Source of the DNA: Dehalococcoidia bacterium
GTDB taxonomy: Bacteria > Chloroflexota > Dehalococcoidia > Lucifugimonadales > UBA3495
Direction of reading: 5' to 3'
DNA length: 24,171 nucleotides
Assembly: GCA_022823105.1 (NCBI GenBank)
Contig: JAJDXU010000363.1
Location: 1 to 24,171 of the forward strand
Both the position numbers and the translations under genes were made by a program. The first letter of the stretch is position 1, and every line of letters begins with the position of its first letter. The notes under the pieces were generated by a model. It saw only the letters and a program-made list of their open reading frames with translations. It searched no databases and was not told the DNA's origin. Below, piece by piece: positions 13,597 to 19,922 of the stretch.

Positions 13597-13625
13597 ATGA
13601 CATTTTGCCCGCCCTCTGATAACAT
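13597..13625 (+). promoter_or_regulatory. rpsT promoter
   Basis: ATGACA (13597-13602; 5 of 6) and TAACAT (13620-13625; 4 of 6) are 17 bases apart, about 34 bases before the rpsT start. It is arranged back to back with the groEL promoter. Confidence 0.5.
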
Positions 13626-13658
13626 TTCCCCCCAATTCCAGTTCACAGGAGCATCCTC

Positions 13659-13913
13659 TTGCCTGCTCAAAAGGCCCACCGCAAATCAGTGAAACGTTAC
13701 GCCCGCAACCTCAGCGTGCGACGCGCCACCCGCACCGCCATCGTAAAGGCCCGCCGGGCCGTGGCCTCCGGCGCGCCCGAAAGCGAGGCAGAGGTGCGCC
13801 GAGCCATGCGCCAGTTGGACATCGCGGCCCGCAAGGGCGTACTGCACAAGAACAACGCTTCCCGCAGAAAGGCGCGACTCGCCGCCGCCCTCAACCGCGC
13901 ATCCGCGGAGTGA
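13659..13913 (+). CDS. rpsT: 30S ribosomal protein S20
   Basis: S20 binds 16S rRNA early in assembly of the small subunit. The 84-residue protein is basic and helical, with the family start (PAQKAHRKSVKRYARN) and the diagnostic KGVLHKNNASRRKARLAAAL near the end. The start is TTG at 13659, supported by AGGAG seven bases upstream; no ATG is available. A TTG start on rpsT is also known in E. coli, where it limits synthesis. The gene is single, with its own promoter and terminator, divergent from groEL. Confidence 0.95.
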   Translation: MPAQKAHRKSVKRYARNLSVRRATRTAIVKARRAVASGAPESEAEVRRAMRQLDIAARKGVLHKNNASRRKARLAAALNRASAE

Positions 13914-13959
13914 TCGCCGCGCGCAATTACACGCACCCGCAAACTCGAACCCGAAACAG

Positions 13960-13992
13960 GGCCGGCGGTCATTTCTCGTCGGCCTTATTGTT
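13960..13992 (+). terminator. Intrinsic terminator after rpsT
   Basis: GGCCGGCG (13960-13967) pairs with CGTCGGCC (13977-13984), eight pairs with one G-U and a nine-base loop, followed by TTATTGTT. It lies 46 bases after the rpsT stop. Confidence 0.6.
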
Positions 13993-14091
13993 GCCATCCG
14001 CACCCTCCAGGCCGGTCGATTGAGTCAGAGGCGATTTCACTCCTCCAATCGGGACTGCGGAACGGGCAACGCTTGACCGCGCTCCATTTCG

Positions 14092-14121
14092 TTGACACCG
14101 GCCCAACCACCTACCCACAAT
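14092..14121 (+). promoter_or_regulatory. Promoter of the Uma2-family gene
   Basis: A perfect TTGACA (14092-14097) and CACAAT (14116-14121; 4 of 6) are 18 bases apart, 33 bases before the ATG. Confidence 0.45.
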
Positions 14122-14154
14122 GGCGCAACCACCAACTCCCACGGGAGGCAACCC

Positions 14155-14838
14155 ATGACCAGCCGCCACACCGCCCAGACGGCTCCACAAAATCCGCCGG
14201 ATTTTCGCCTGCCCGACATCCCCGAGAAGCATCCCGACGACATGACCAGTTTCAAGCACCTGGCTGAAAACGGCAACGTTGGCCGCCTCAAAACCCACCT
14301 GGCCTATCCGGACACCACCATCGTATCCGGCGAACGTTACATCTGCGCCGTGCCTGGTGGTCCCATGCGTTATCCCGACCTGCTGGTGGCCTTCGACGCC
14401 GACCCTGATCTGTACGAGGCCAACAACGGCTACGTGGTGTCGCTCCAGGGCAAGCCGCCGGAACTGACGCTGGAGGTCGCCTCCCGCCACACCTGGCGTA
14501 CTGACATTGAAGTCAAACCCGACTTCTACGCAAGCCTGGGGATACGGGAATACTGGCGCTTTGACGAGACCGGCGAGTTTCACGGCGCCCGGCTGGCTGG
14601 CGACCGCCTGGTCGACGGCCGGTACCACCCAATCATCGTGGACGAACTATCCGACGGAGAACTGCGGGGATACAGCGAAACCCTGGGGCTGTACCTCTGT
14701 TGGCGGCAGGGACGGCTGGATTGGTATGACCCCACCACCGAAGACTACATCCCAAGCCTGGAGTCGGAGCGCCGGTTGCGCCAGCAGGCGGAAGAAAGGG
14801 TGCGCCAGCTGGAAGCAGAGCTGCGCCGGCGCGGATGA
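14155..14838 (+). CDS. Uma2-family putative endonuclease (PD-(D/E)XK fold)
   Basis: Uma2 (DUF820) proteins have a restriction-endonuclease-like fold and are abundant in Cyanobacteria and Chloroflexota, with no settled role. In this 227-residue protein the nuclease core is visible: YPDLLVAFDAD with Asp75, PPELTLEVAS with Glu107, then Asp117 and Lys121 and the family block YASLGIREYWRFDE. The N-terminal 40 residues are poorly conserved. The last 30 residues, rich in Glu, Arg and Gln (RLRQQAEERVRQLEAELRRR), form a short coiled coil that may mediate self-association. GGGAGG lies six bases before the ATG at 14155; the longer open frame upstream has no such site. It stands alone between the rpsT terminator and lexA. 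Confidence 0.88.
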   Translation: MTSRHTAQTAPQNPPDFRLPDIPEKHPDDMTSFKHLAENGNVGRLKTHLAYPDTTIVSGERYICAVPGGPMRYPDLLVAFDADPDLYEANNGYVVSLQGKPPELTLEVASRHTWRTDIEVKPDFYASLGIREYWRFDETGEFHGARLAGDRLVDGRYHPIIVDELSDGELRGYSETLGLYLCWRQGRLDWYDPTTEDYIPSLESERRLRQQAEERVRQLEAELRRRG

Positions 14839-15067
14839 CCGGTTGCCCAGGCGTAATCTCGCATCACGCTCCCGGCAACTCAGTGCAAAGACTCAATCGC
14901 CGAATCCCTGGGTTTCATCGGTGGCTGTTGCCATCCAGAGGGCACGAAACGCCACTGCCGGAACAGCGAAAACATGGGGACGAAATCCTTCGCGATCTGA
15001 ACGCACTCTACCGCTGCAATCTAAAACGATCGAACAGCGAAGTACCCCCATTGAGTCATCCCTCTCG
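14839..15067. other. Gene-free stretch before the lexA promoter
   Basis: Together with the lexA leader this makes a gap of about 320 bases between the Uma2 gene and lexA. Short open frames on both strands here lack ribosome binding sites and protein-like composition. I see no convincing terminator, RNA gene or repeat. Confidence 0.5.
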
Positions 15068-15096
15068 TTGACAGTTCTGCGGTTTACGGGTATTAT
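15068..15096 (+). promoter_or_regulatory. lexA promoter
   Basis: TTGACA (15068-15073) and TATTAT (15091-15096; 5 of 6) are exactly 17 bases apart, the best promoter match in the window. The palindrome at 15096-15110 overlaps the end of the -10 and the expected transcription start near 15103. Confidence 0.8.
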
Positions 15097-15110
15097 GTTC
15101 GCAACGAACA
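15096..15110. promoter_or_regulatory. Putative LexA operator (SOS box)
   Basis: The arms TGTTCG and CGAACA flank the three bases CAA. The site touches the -10 and covers the likely transcription start of lexA, the usual position for autorepression. The half-site GTTCG/CGAAC is that of Gram-positive SOS boxes, but here the half-sites are in the opposite order, with a 3-base gap in place of CGAAC-N4-GTTCG. Confidence 0.6.
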
Positions 15111-15159
15111 AAATTTCCGCACAATGGAACGGCTAATCCCGTCCCGGAGGTACCCGCCT

Positions 15160-15813
15160 ATGACCACGAAACGACCATTGCGCGAACGCCAGCAGCGCAT
15201 CCTCGCCTACATCGAACAGTTCCTCGAAGAAAACGGCATGCCCCCCACCGTTCGCGACATCCAGCGCGGTTGCGAGATCAGCAGCACCTCCGTCGTGGAC
15301 TACAACCTCAGGTTGCTCGAACGCTACGGCTATCTCAAGCGCCGTTCCGAGATCGCAAGGGGCATTGAGCTCCTCGACGAAACCGGCCTGCCCGTCAACG
15401 CCGGCTCCAGCCGTGTCCAGATCGTCGGCTCCATCGCAGCCGGCGAACCAATTCCCGCCTTTTCCTCGGAAGGAGCCGCTGCCGCCGCCGAGTTCGACAT
15501 CGTCGAAGTGCGCCCCGAACTCAAAAAGAACCACGGCACCCTTTTCGCCCTGTCCGTGAAGGGCACATCCATGATCGACGCCCTCATCGACGACGGCGAC
15601 GTGGTGGTCATCACGCCCACCAGCACCGCCCAGAACGGTGAGATGGTCGTGGCCTGGCTGAAAGAGGAAGAGGAAGCCACGCTAAAGAAGTTTTACCGGG
15701 AAGGCAGCCGCGTCCGCTTGCAGCCGGCCAACAGCACCATGGACCCAATCTACGCTGACGCCGACAACGTTGAGGTTCGCGGCCGCGTCGTCGAAGTCCT
15801 GCGCCAGTTCTAG
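15160..15813 (+). CDS. lexA: LexA repressor, SOS regulator and self-cleaving protease
   Basis: LexA represses DNA-damage genes until RecA filaments trigger its self-cleavage. The 217-residue protein has an N-terminal winged helix (about 1-70) with MPPTVRDIQRGCEISSTSVV as the recognition region, and a C-terminal peptidase domain. Cleavage is expected at Ala94-Gly95 in GSIAAGEPI. The catalytic pair is Ser137 in KGTSMID and Lys176 in EEATLKKFY. The start at 15160 is chosen because GGAGG lies nine bases upstream; an upstream ATG at 15124 has no ribosome binding site. It is monocistronic, with a promoter and palindromic operator that suggest autoregulation. No other SOS gene is in the window. Confidence 0.95.
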   Translation: MTTKRPLRERQQRILAYIEQFLEENGMPPTVRDIQRGCEISSTSVVDYNLRLLERYGYLKRRSEIARGIELLDETGLPVNAGSSRVQIVGSIAAGEPIPAFSSEGAAAAAEFDIVEVRPELKKNHGTLFALSVKGTSMIDALIDDGDVVVITPTSTAQNGEMVVAWLKEEEEATLKKFYREGSRVRLQPANSTMDPIYADADNVEVRGRVVEVLRQF

Positions 15814-15836
15814 GCTCGCAAACACCCAAGTCCCAG

Positions 15837-15867
15837 ATGGCGCGTCCTCGGCCGGAGGGCGCGCCAT
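15837..15867. terminator. Long hairpin between convergent lexA and nrtS, probable terminator
   Basis: Thirteen-base arms (ATGGCGCGTCCTC and GAGGGCGCGCCAT, one G-U pair) close a five-base loop. It lies 24 bases after the lexA stop and 15 bases from the stop of the convergent gene. On the plus strand only TTTCC follows, and on the minus strand there is no T-run, so it may work as a weak terminator or an RNA end-protecting structure. Confidence 0.55.
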
Positions 15868-15882
15868 TTCCGATGCGCCAGG

Positions 15883-16191
15883 TCAGTTGCGGCTGTTGGA
15901 CAACGCCCCGTAGGTTGCCACCAGGAAGGGAACACAGTACGTCAGCGGGATCTTCCACGCCAGCGCCCCTGACAGTTGTCCCGTAATGATGGCGTCGCCC
16001 TGATTCAACGCGGTCAGCGCAGTCCCTACCACCAGGCTTGCGATCAACGAACGCCGCAGCATCGGCCAGTGGCGCACGGCGCACCTGAGGCACTTGGTCA
16101 CGCCATCCGCCCCGCCGGGCGGGCGGAACGTGAAGCTCGACCGCCCCAGCGCTCGGCTGCACGCATCGCACGTCGCATCCGCGGCATTCAT
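15883..16191 (-). CDS. nrtS: NrtS-like nitrate/nitrite transporter subunit with N-terminal Cys4 zinc-binding segment
   Basis: The C-terminal half, about residues 45-102, matches the small NrtS membrane proteins: LIASLVVGTALTALNQGDAI, a Gly/Trp turn (LAWKIPL), then LTYCVPFLVATYGALS. NrtS proteins were described as nitrate transporters in marine cyanobacteria. Two membrane segments are expected, about 49-62 and 81-97. The first 40 residues carry Cys8, Cys11, Cys34 and Cys37 as two CxxC pairs, probably a zinc ribbon. The ATG at 16191 overlaps the truB stop by one base (TGATG), so a longer open frame upstream is not used and the gene is translationally coupled to truB. No nitrate reductase or nitrogen gene is nearby, so the substrate is inferred from family only. 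Confidence 0.72.
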   Translation of the reverse strand: MNAADATCDACSRALGRSSFTFRPPGGADGVTKCLRCAVRHWPMLRRSLIASLVVGTALTALNQGDAIITGQLSGALAWKIPLTYCVPFLVATYGALSNSRN

Positions 16192-17183
16192 CAGCCACGA
16201 TCCCTTTCGCCCCAACTCCGGCCCACGGTCGCATCCGGAGCGTGCGGCGAGATTTCCCCGCTGTTGAATACTCTCGTCGGCTGCCACAGCCCGGTCTCGT
16301 CCCGGAACTCCAGGATCGCCAGGAAGACTCCATCCACACTGTACGCCCGGACCGTCGCGGACTGATCAGTCGGACGCTCCTCCGGCTCATAACGGATGGC
16401 CTGGCCGTTTTTGATGGCAGCCTCCTCCGTTCGGCCGACCCTGATGGCGCTAAAATGCCTTAACGCCCAGTCCACCGGGTGGAGATGCGCCTTCCAGTCG
16501 CCTCCGGCGGCCGCAGCTTCCAGCGAATCCGGCGTGATGCCGTCCTCCGCTTTGAATTGCCCGCAGGACAGCCTGGCCAACTCCGTTACATAACCGCCGA
16601 CACCCAGCGCTTGCCCAAGGTCGTGGGCCAGTGATCGCAAATAGGTGCCTCGGCCGCAATCAACGGTCAGATTCAGAAATGGCAGGTCGATCCCGTCGAT
16701 GTGGACCGCGTGGATCTCCACCAGGCGGGGCGCCCTCTCGACTTCCTTGCCGGAACGGGCCAGTTCGTACAACCGGCGGCCATCCACCTTGAGCGCGCTG
16801 TACATCGGCGGTACCTGTTCGATCATCCCGACGAATCCGGCCAGCGCTGATGCGATGTCGCTCTTCGTTAGCGAACCGGGTGTGGCGATTTCCTCGATAT
16901 CCCCTTCCGCGTCGTACGTCGTGCTCCGTGCGCCAAGCCGTACCGTCATGCGATATCGTTTCCTGCCCGATACCACCTGTTCCATCAGCCGCGTGGCCTG
17001 GCCGAAGCAGATCGGCAGCACCCCCTCCGCCAGCGGATCCAGGGTCCCCGCGTGTCCTACCTTCCTGCGCTGGCCGGCGATCCGCTTGACCCTCCGCAGC
17101 GCCTCCATGGAGGTTATGCCGGCGGGTTTGTACAGGTTCAGGAAGCCATGAACCGTCGGCTCGGCCCGTCGGCGGGGCGCCAT
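16191..17183 (-). CDS. truB: tRNA pseudouridine(55) synthase
   Basis: TruB makes pseudouridine at position 55 in the T-loop of nearly all tRNAs. The 330-residue protein has the start motif GFLNLYKPAGITS, the catalytic block GHAGTLDPLAEGVLP with nucleophile Asp49, SGRKRYRMTVRLG, QVPPMYSALKVDGRRLYELAR, and CGRGTYLRSLAHDLG. The C-terminal part (about 240-330) is the PUA-like RNA-binding extension. The ATG at 17183 is preferred, with AGGGG six bases upstream; a TTG directly before it, touching the rbfA stop, is possible. The gene belongs to the nusA-infB-rbfA-truB operon and is coupled to nrtS. Confidence 0.95.
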   Translation of the reverse strand: MAPRRRAEPTVHGFLNLYKPAGITSMEALRRVKRIAGQRRKVGHAGTLDPLAEGVLPICFGQATRLMEQVVSGRKRYRMTVRLGARSTTYDAEGDIEEIATPGSLTKSDIASALAGFVGMIEQVPPMYSALKVDGRRLYELARSGKEVERAPRLVEIHAVHIDGIDLPFLNLTVDCGRGTYLRSLAHDLGQALGVGGYVTELARLSCGQFKAEDGITPDSLEAAAAGGDWKAHLHPVDWALRHFSAIRVGRTEEAAIKNGQAIRYEPEERPTDQSATVRAYSVDGVFLAILEFRDETGLWQPTRVFNSGEISPHAPDATVGRSWGERDRG

Positions 17184-17186
17184 CAA

Positions 17187-17582
17187 CTACCCCTGCCCGG
17201 TCGATGCTGCCAGGCCGCCGCTCTCCGTTGCATCGGGCGCCTCCAGCTCATCAATGATGCGCATCAGGCGGTCGGCCTCCACCATCGCGTCATCCAGCAC
17301 GAACCTCAGGAACGGTATGTACCGGAGCGACACCTTGTCGCGCAGCTCACGACGCAGGAATGTGGCCGACGATTGGATCCCCGCCAGGGCCTCCTGCCGG
17401 ACGGCCTCATCGCCCATCACGCTGACGTACACCCGGGCGGTCCTGAGGTCCGACGCCGTGCGCACCTGCGTGATGGTCACGAGCCCCCTCAGCCGTGGAT
17501 CGTTGACCTGCGAGGCGATCAGGCCGGAGATTTCCTCCCGCAGTAGCCCGTTCACCCGTTCAATGCGACGCCGATCGGCCAT
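17187..17582 (-). CDS. rbfA: 30S ribosome-binding factor A
   Basis: RbfA helps mature the 5' end of 16S rRNA and is needed for growth in the cold in E. coli. The 131-residue protein shows RIERVNGLLREEISGLIASQVNDPRLRGLVTITQV, the standard N-terminal helix and KH-type core, then DLRTARVYVSVMGDE and LRRELRDKVSLRYIPFLRFVLDD. The last 25 residues are a variable, Gly- and Ala-rich tail. GAGG lies five bases before the ATG. It lies 91 bases downstream of infB and its stop is directly before the truB start, the usual order in this operon. Confidence 0.95.
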   Translation of the reverse strand: MADRRRIERVNGLLREEISGLIASQVNDPRLRGLVTITQVRTASDLRTARVYVSVMGDEAVRQEALAGIQSSATFLRRELRDKVSLRYIPFLRFVLDDAMVEADRLMRIIDELEAPDATESGGLAASTGQG

Positions 17583-17673
17583 ATCTGCCTCAATCCAAAG
17601 CGCGGCGGTCCGCGGACCACGCGGAAACTCGCCGCTATCCCGTTACCGGAATCAGGGACTCAAAGATCCGGGA

Positions 17674-19482
17674 TCAGCTCACCCTTTCCATGCGATAGGA
17701 CACGATGATGTCGCCTTCCTCGTAATCGTTGAACGAGTCCAGGACTATGCCGCACTCGGTGCCAGCCGTCGCCTGGTTGACCTCGTCCCTGAAATGCCGC
17801 AGGCTCTCCATCTGGGTCTCGACCACCACATCGTCCTCGCGCATTACTCTCACGGCGCCCTGGCGGGTGATGCGGCCGTCCAGCACGCGGCAGCCCGCGA
17901 TGCGCAGGCCCCGGCGTCCCGGGAATATCTCCCGAACCTCGGCCCGACCGACCACAACCTCCTGGAACTCGGGCTCGAGCATGCCGTGCAATGCCTGCTC
18001 CACATCCTCCAGCAGCCTATAGATGATCTGGTACTGGCGGACCTCCACGCCCAGGCGCTCGGCCGTCCGCTCCGCTCCAATCTCAAACCCCACGTTGAAC
18101 GCCAGGATGATTCCTCCCGACGCCGCGGCCAGTTGCACGTCGGAGTCGCTGACCGCGCCGGATCCTGAGTGGATGACCCGTGCTTTCACGTCGCCGTCCG
18201 ACAGCTTCTCCACCGACTGCACCACGGCCTCCACGCTGCCCTGCACGTCCGCCTTCAGCACCAGGACCAGTTCCTTCACGTCGCCGGCGTCGATCTGTTT
18301 CACCACGCTGTCCAGGGTCAGCACCGTATCCAGGTTGCCGGTGCTGCTTCGCTGCCCGTGTCGGGTGGCCGTCTGGCGGGCCGTCCGCTCGTCGCGCACC
18401 ACCTTCAGGATATCTCCGGCCTCGGGCGTGGCGTTCAGCCCGATGACGACGCCCGGCGTGCCGGGAGTAATGCAGTCCATCGTTTCGCCCCGCTCGTTGG
18501 TGATGGCGCGTACCCTGCCCCAGGCGCCGCCGGCGACGATATGCTCTCCGACCTTCAACGTGCCGGTCTGCACCAGCACCGTGGCGGTCGGGCCGCGGCG
18601 GCGATCCAGCGTTGCCTCCACGATCACACCGGCGGCGTCCCGGTTGGGGTTCGCCTTCAGTTCCATGATCTCGGACAGCACCGTCAGGTTTTCCAGCAGA
18701 TCGTCGATCCCCTCACCGGTTTGAGCGGAAACAGGAACTGCGATGACGTCGCCGCCCCATTCTTCCACCAGCAGGTTCCGTTCGCTGAGTTGGCGCTTTA
18801 CCACGTCGGGTTGGGCGCCGGGCAGGTCCATCTTGTTGATGGCCACCACGATGGGTACCTCCGCCGCTTTCGCGTGGTTGATCGCCTCGTCGGTCTGCGG
18901 CATGATCCCGTCATCGGCCGCCACCACGAGCACCGCGATATCCGTCACCCGCGCGCCGCGCGAACGGATCGCCGTGAACGCCGCGTGTCCGGGAGTGTCC
19001 AGGAAAGTTATCGGATGTCCATCCCGCGCGACCTGGTACGCGCCGATATGCTGGGTGATCCCTCCCGCTTCCTTTTCCACCACCGACGTTTCCCGAATAT
19101 AGTCCAGAAGGCTGGTTTTTCCGTGGTCAACATGGCCCAGGATCGTTATCACGGGCGGCCGGCTCTCCATCAACCCTTGGTCTTCATCCGGTCCTCCGGC
19201 GTTGATCGCGGAAGTATCCTCGGTCTCCTCCGCCAGTCTCGTCCTCACGCCGTAGGCAGCGGCGGCCACCGTTGCCACCTGGTGGTCGATCACCTGGTTC
19301 ACGGCCACCATGATCCCGTGCCGCATCAGCTGCTTGATCACATCAACGGGCGACTGGTCCAGGAGCTCAGCCAGTTCCTTGACCGTCAGGGTTTCCGGCA
19401 GTACTAGGGCGCGAGGGGTGCTCCGACGGGGTTCGCCGCGCCGGGCCCGCCTGGGACCTGCGGTGCGTTGCTGAGTTACCAT
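17674..19482 (-). CDS. infB: Translation initiation factor IF-2, short form
   Basis: IF-2 is the GTPase that brings fMet-tRNA to the 30S subunit and promotes subunit joining. The 602-residue protein has a short basic N-terminus (1-25), an IF2N-like helical segment (30-80), and the G domain with GHVDHGKT (117-124), GGITQHIGAY, DTPGH and NKMD. Domains II to IV follow, ending in the fMet-binding region (EDGDIIVSYRMERV-like end). Many bacteria have a long N-terminal extension; this one does not. GAGGAGG lies eight bases before the ATG at 19482, which decides the start. It lies 54 bases after rnpM and 91 before rbfA in the conserved nusA-rnpM-infB-rbfA order. Confidence 0.96.
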   Translation of the reverse strand: MVTQQRTAGPRRARRGEPRRSTPRALVLPETLTVKELAELLDQSPVDVIKQLMRHGIMVAVNQVIDHQVATVAAAAYGVRTRLAEETEDTSAINAGGPDEDQGLMESRPPVITILGHVDHGKTSLLDYIRETSVVEKEAGGITQHIGAYQVARDGHPITFLDTPGHAAFTAIRSRGARVTDIAVLVVAADDGIMPQTDEAINHAKAAEVPIVVAINKMDLPGAQPDVVKRQLSERNLLVEEWGGDVIAVPVSAQTGEGIDDLLENLTVLSEIMELKANPNRDAAGVIVEATLDRRRGPTATVLVQTGTLKVGEHIVAGGAWGRVRAITNERGETMDCITPGTPGVVIGLNATPEAGDILKVVRDERTARQTATRHGQRSSTGNLDTVLTLDSVVKQIDAGDVKELVLVLKADVQGSVEAVVQSVEKLSDGDVKARVIHSGSGAVSDSDVQLAAASGGIILAFNVGFEIGAERTAERLGVEVRQYQIIYRLLEDVEQALHGMLEPEFQEVVVGRAEVREIFPGRRGLRIAGCRVLDGRITRQGAVRVMREDDVVVETQMESLRHFRDEVNQATAGTECGIVLDSFNDYEEGDIIVSYRMERVS

Positions 19483-19536
19483 AAATAACACCTCCTCGTG
19501 CCGATCAATCCACCCGGTCTCGCGGAACGCGATGGG

Positions 19537-19872
19537 TTAGCTGCGTGCCCGCAGCGATGCGTGAGTTTCCTCACCCATCCCGCTTTCAAGTCCGCCGGTT
19601 TGAATAATCTCAATGTAATAGTTCTGCAGCGCGTCCAGGTCGGCATCCGAGATCTGGACTCGGAGGCTACGTCCCAGCGCTCGTTTGGCAAGGCCACGCT
19701 CCCAGCACGCCACCCGGTTGCACAGGTAGGCGCCACGCCCGTTGGCGCGTCCGGTGGGATCCGGCAACACCGGACCATCCGGCGTGCGGACGATGCGCAC
19801 CAACCCGCCTTTGGGCCCCTTCTGGCCGCAGGCGATGCAGCTGCGTTCCGGTATGTGTCGTTTTCGCGGAAT
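19537..19872 (-). CDS. rnpM: RnpM/YlxR-family RNA-binding protein (DUF448), probable ATT start
   Basis: YlxR proteins bind RNA and have been reported to modulate RNase P in Bacillus; they are almost always found between nusA and infB, as here. From residue 3 the family pattern is clear: RKRHIPERSCIACGQKGPK, LVRIVRTPDG, DPTGRANGRGAYLC and a C-terminal helix AKRALGRSL. Cys12, Cys15, Cys51 and Cys56 may bind a metal. No ATG, GTG, TTG or CTG lies in frame between the nusA stop and the TTG at 19803, and that TTG would cut off the conserved N-terminal block. I place the start at ATT 19870-19872, with AGG eight bases upstream. The protein then has 111 residues. Confidence 0.8.
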   Translation of the reverse strand: MPRKRHIPERSCIACGQKGPKGGLVRIVRTPDGPVLPDPTGRANGRGAYLCNRVACWERGLAKRALGRSLRVQISDADLDALQNYYIEIIQTGGLESGMGEETHASLRARS

Positions 19873-19922
19873 TCCGGTTACCTGGTTCCAGTATCGAGTC
19901 TTGCCTGTTCCAATCCCGATCT

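Noticed and set aside
13457..13658. CIRCE element (HrcA operator) before groEL
   Set aside because: Neither TTAGCACTC nor its mirror half is present; only an unrelated 6-pair hairpin is found.
18169..19407. Plus-strand open frame of 412 codons opposite infB
   Set aside because: It is a shadow of infB with no recognisable domain.
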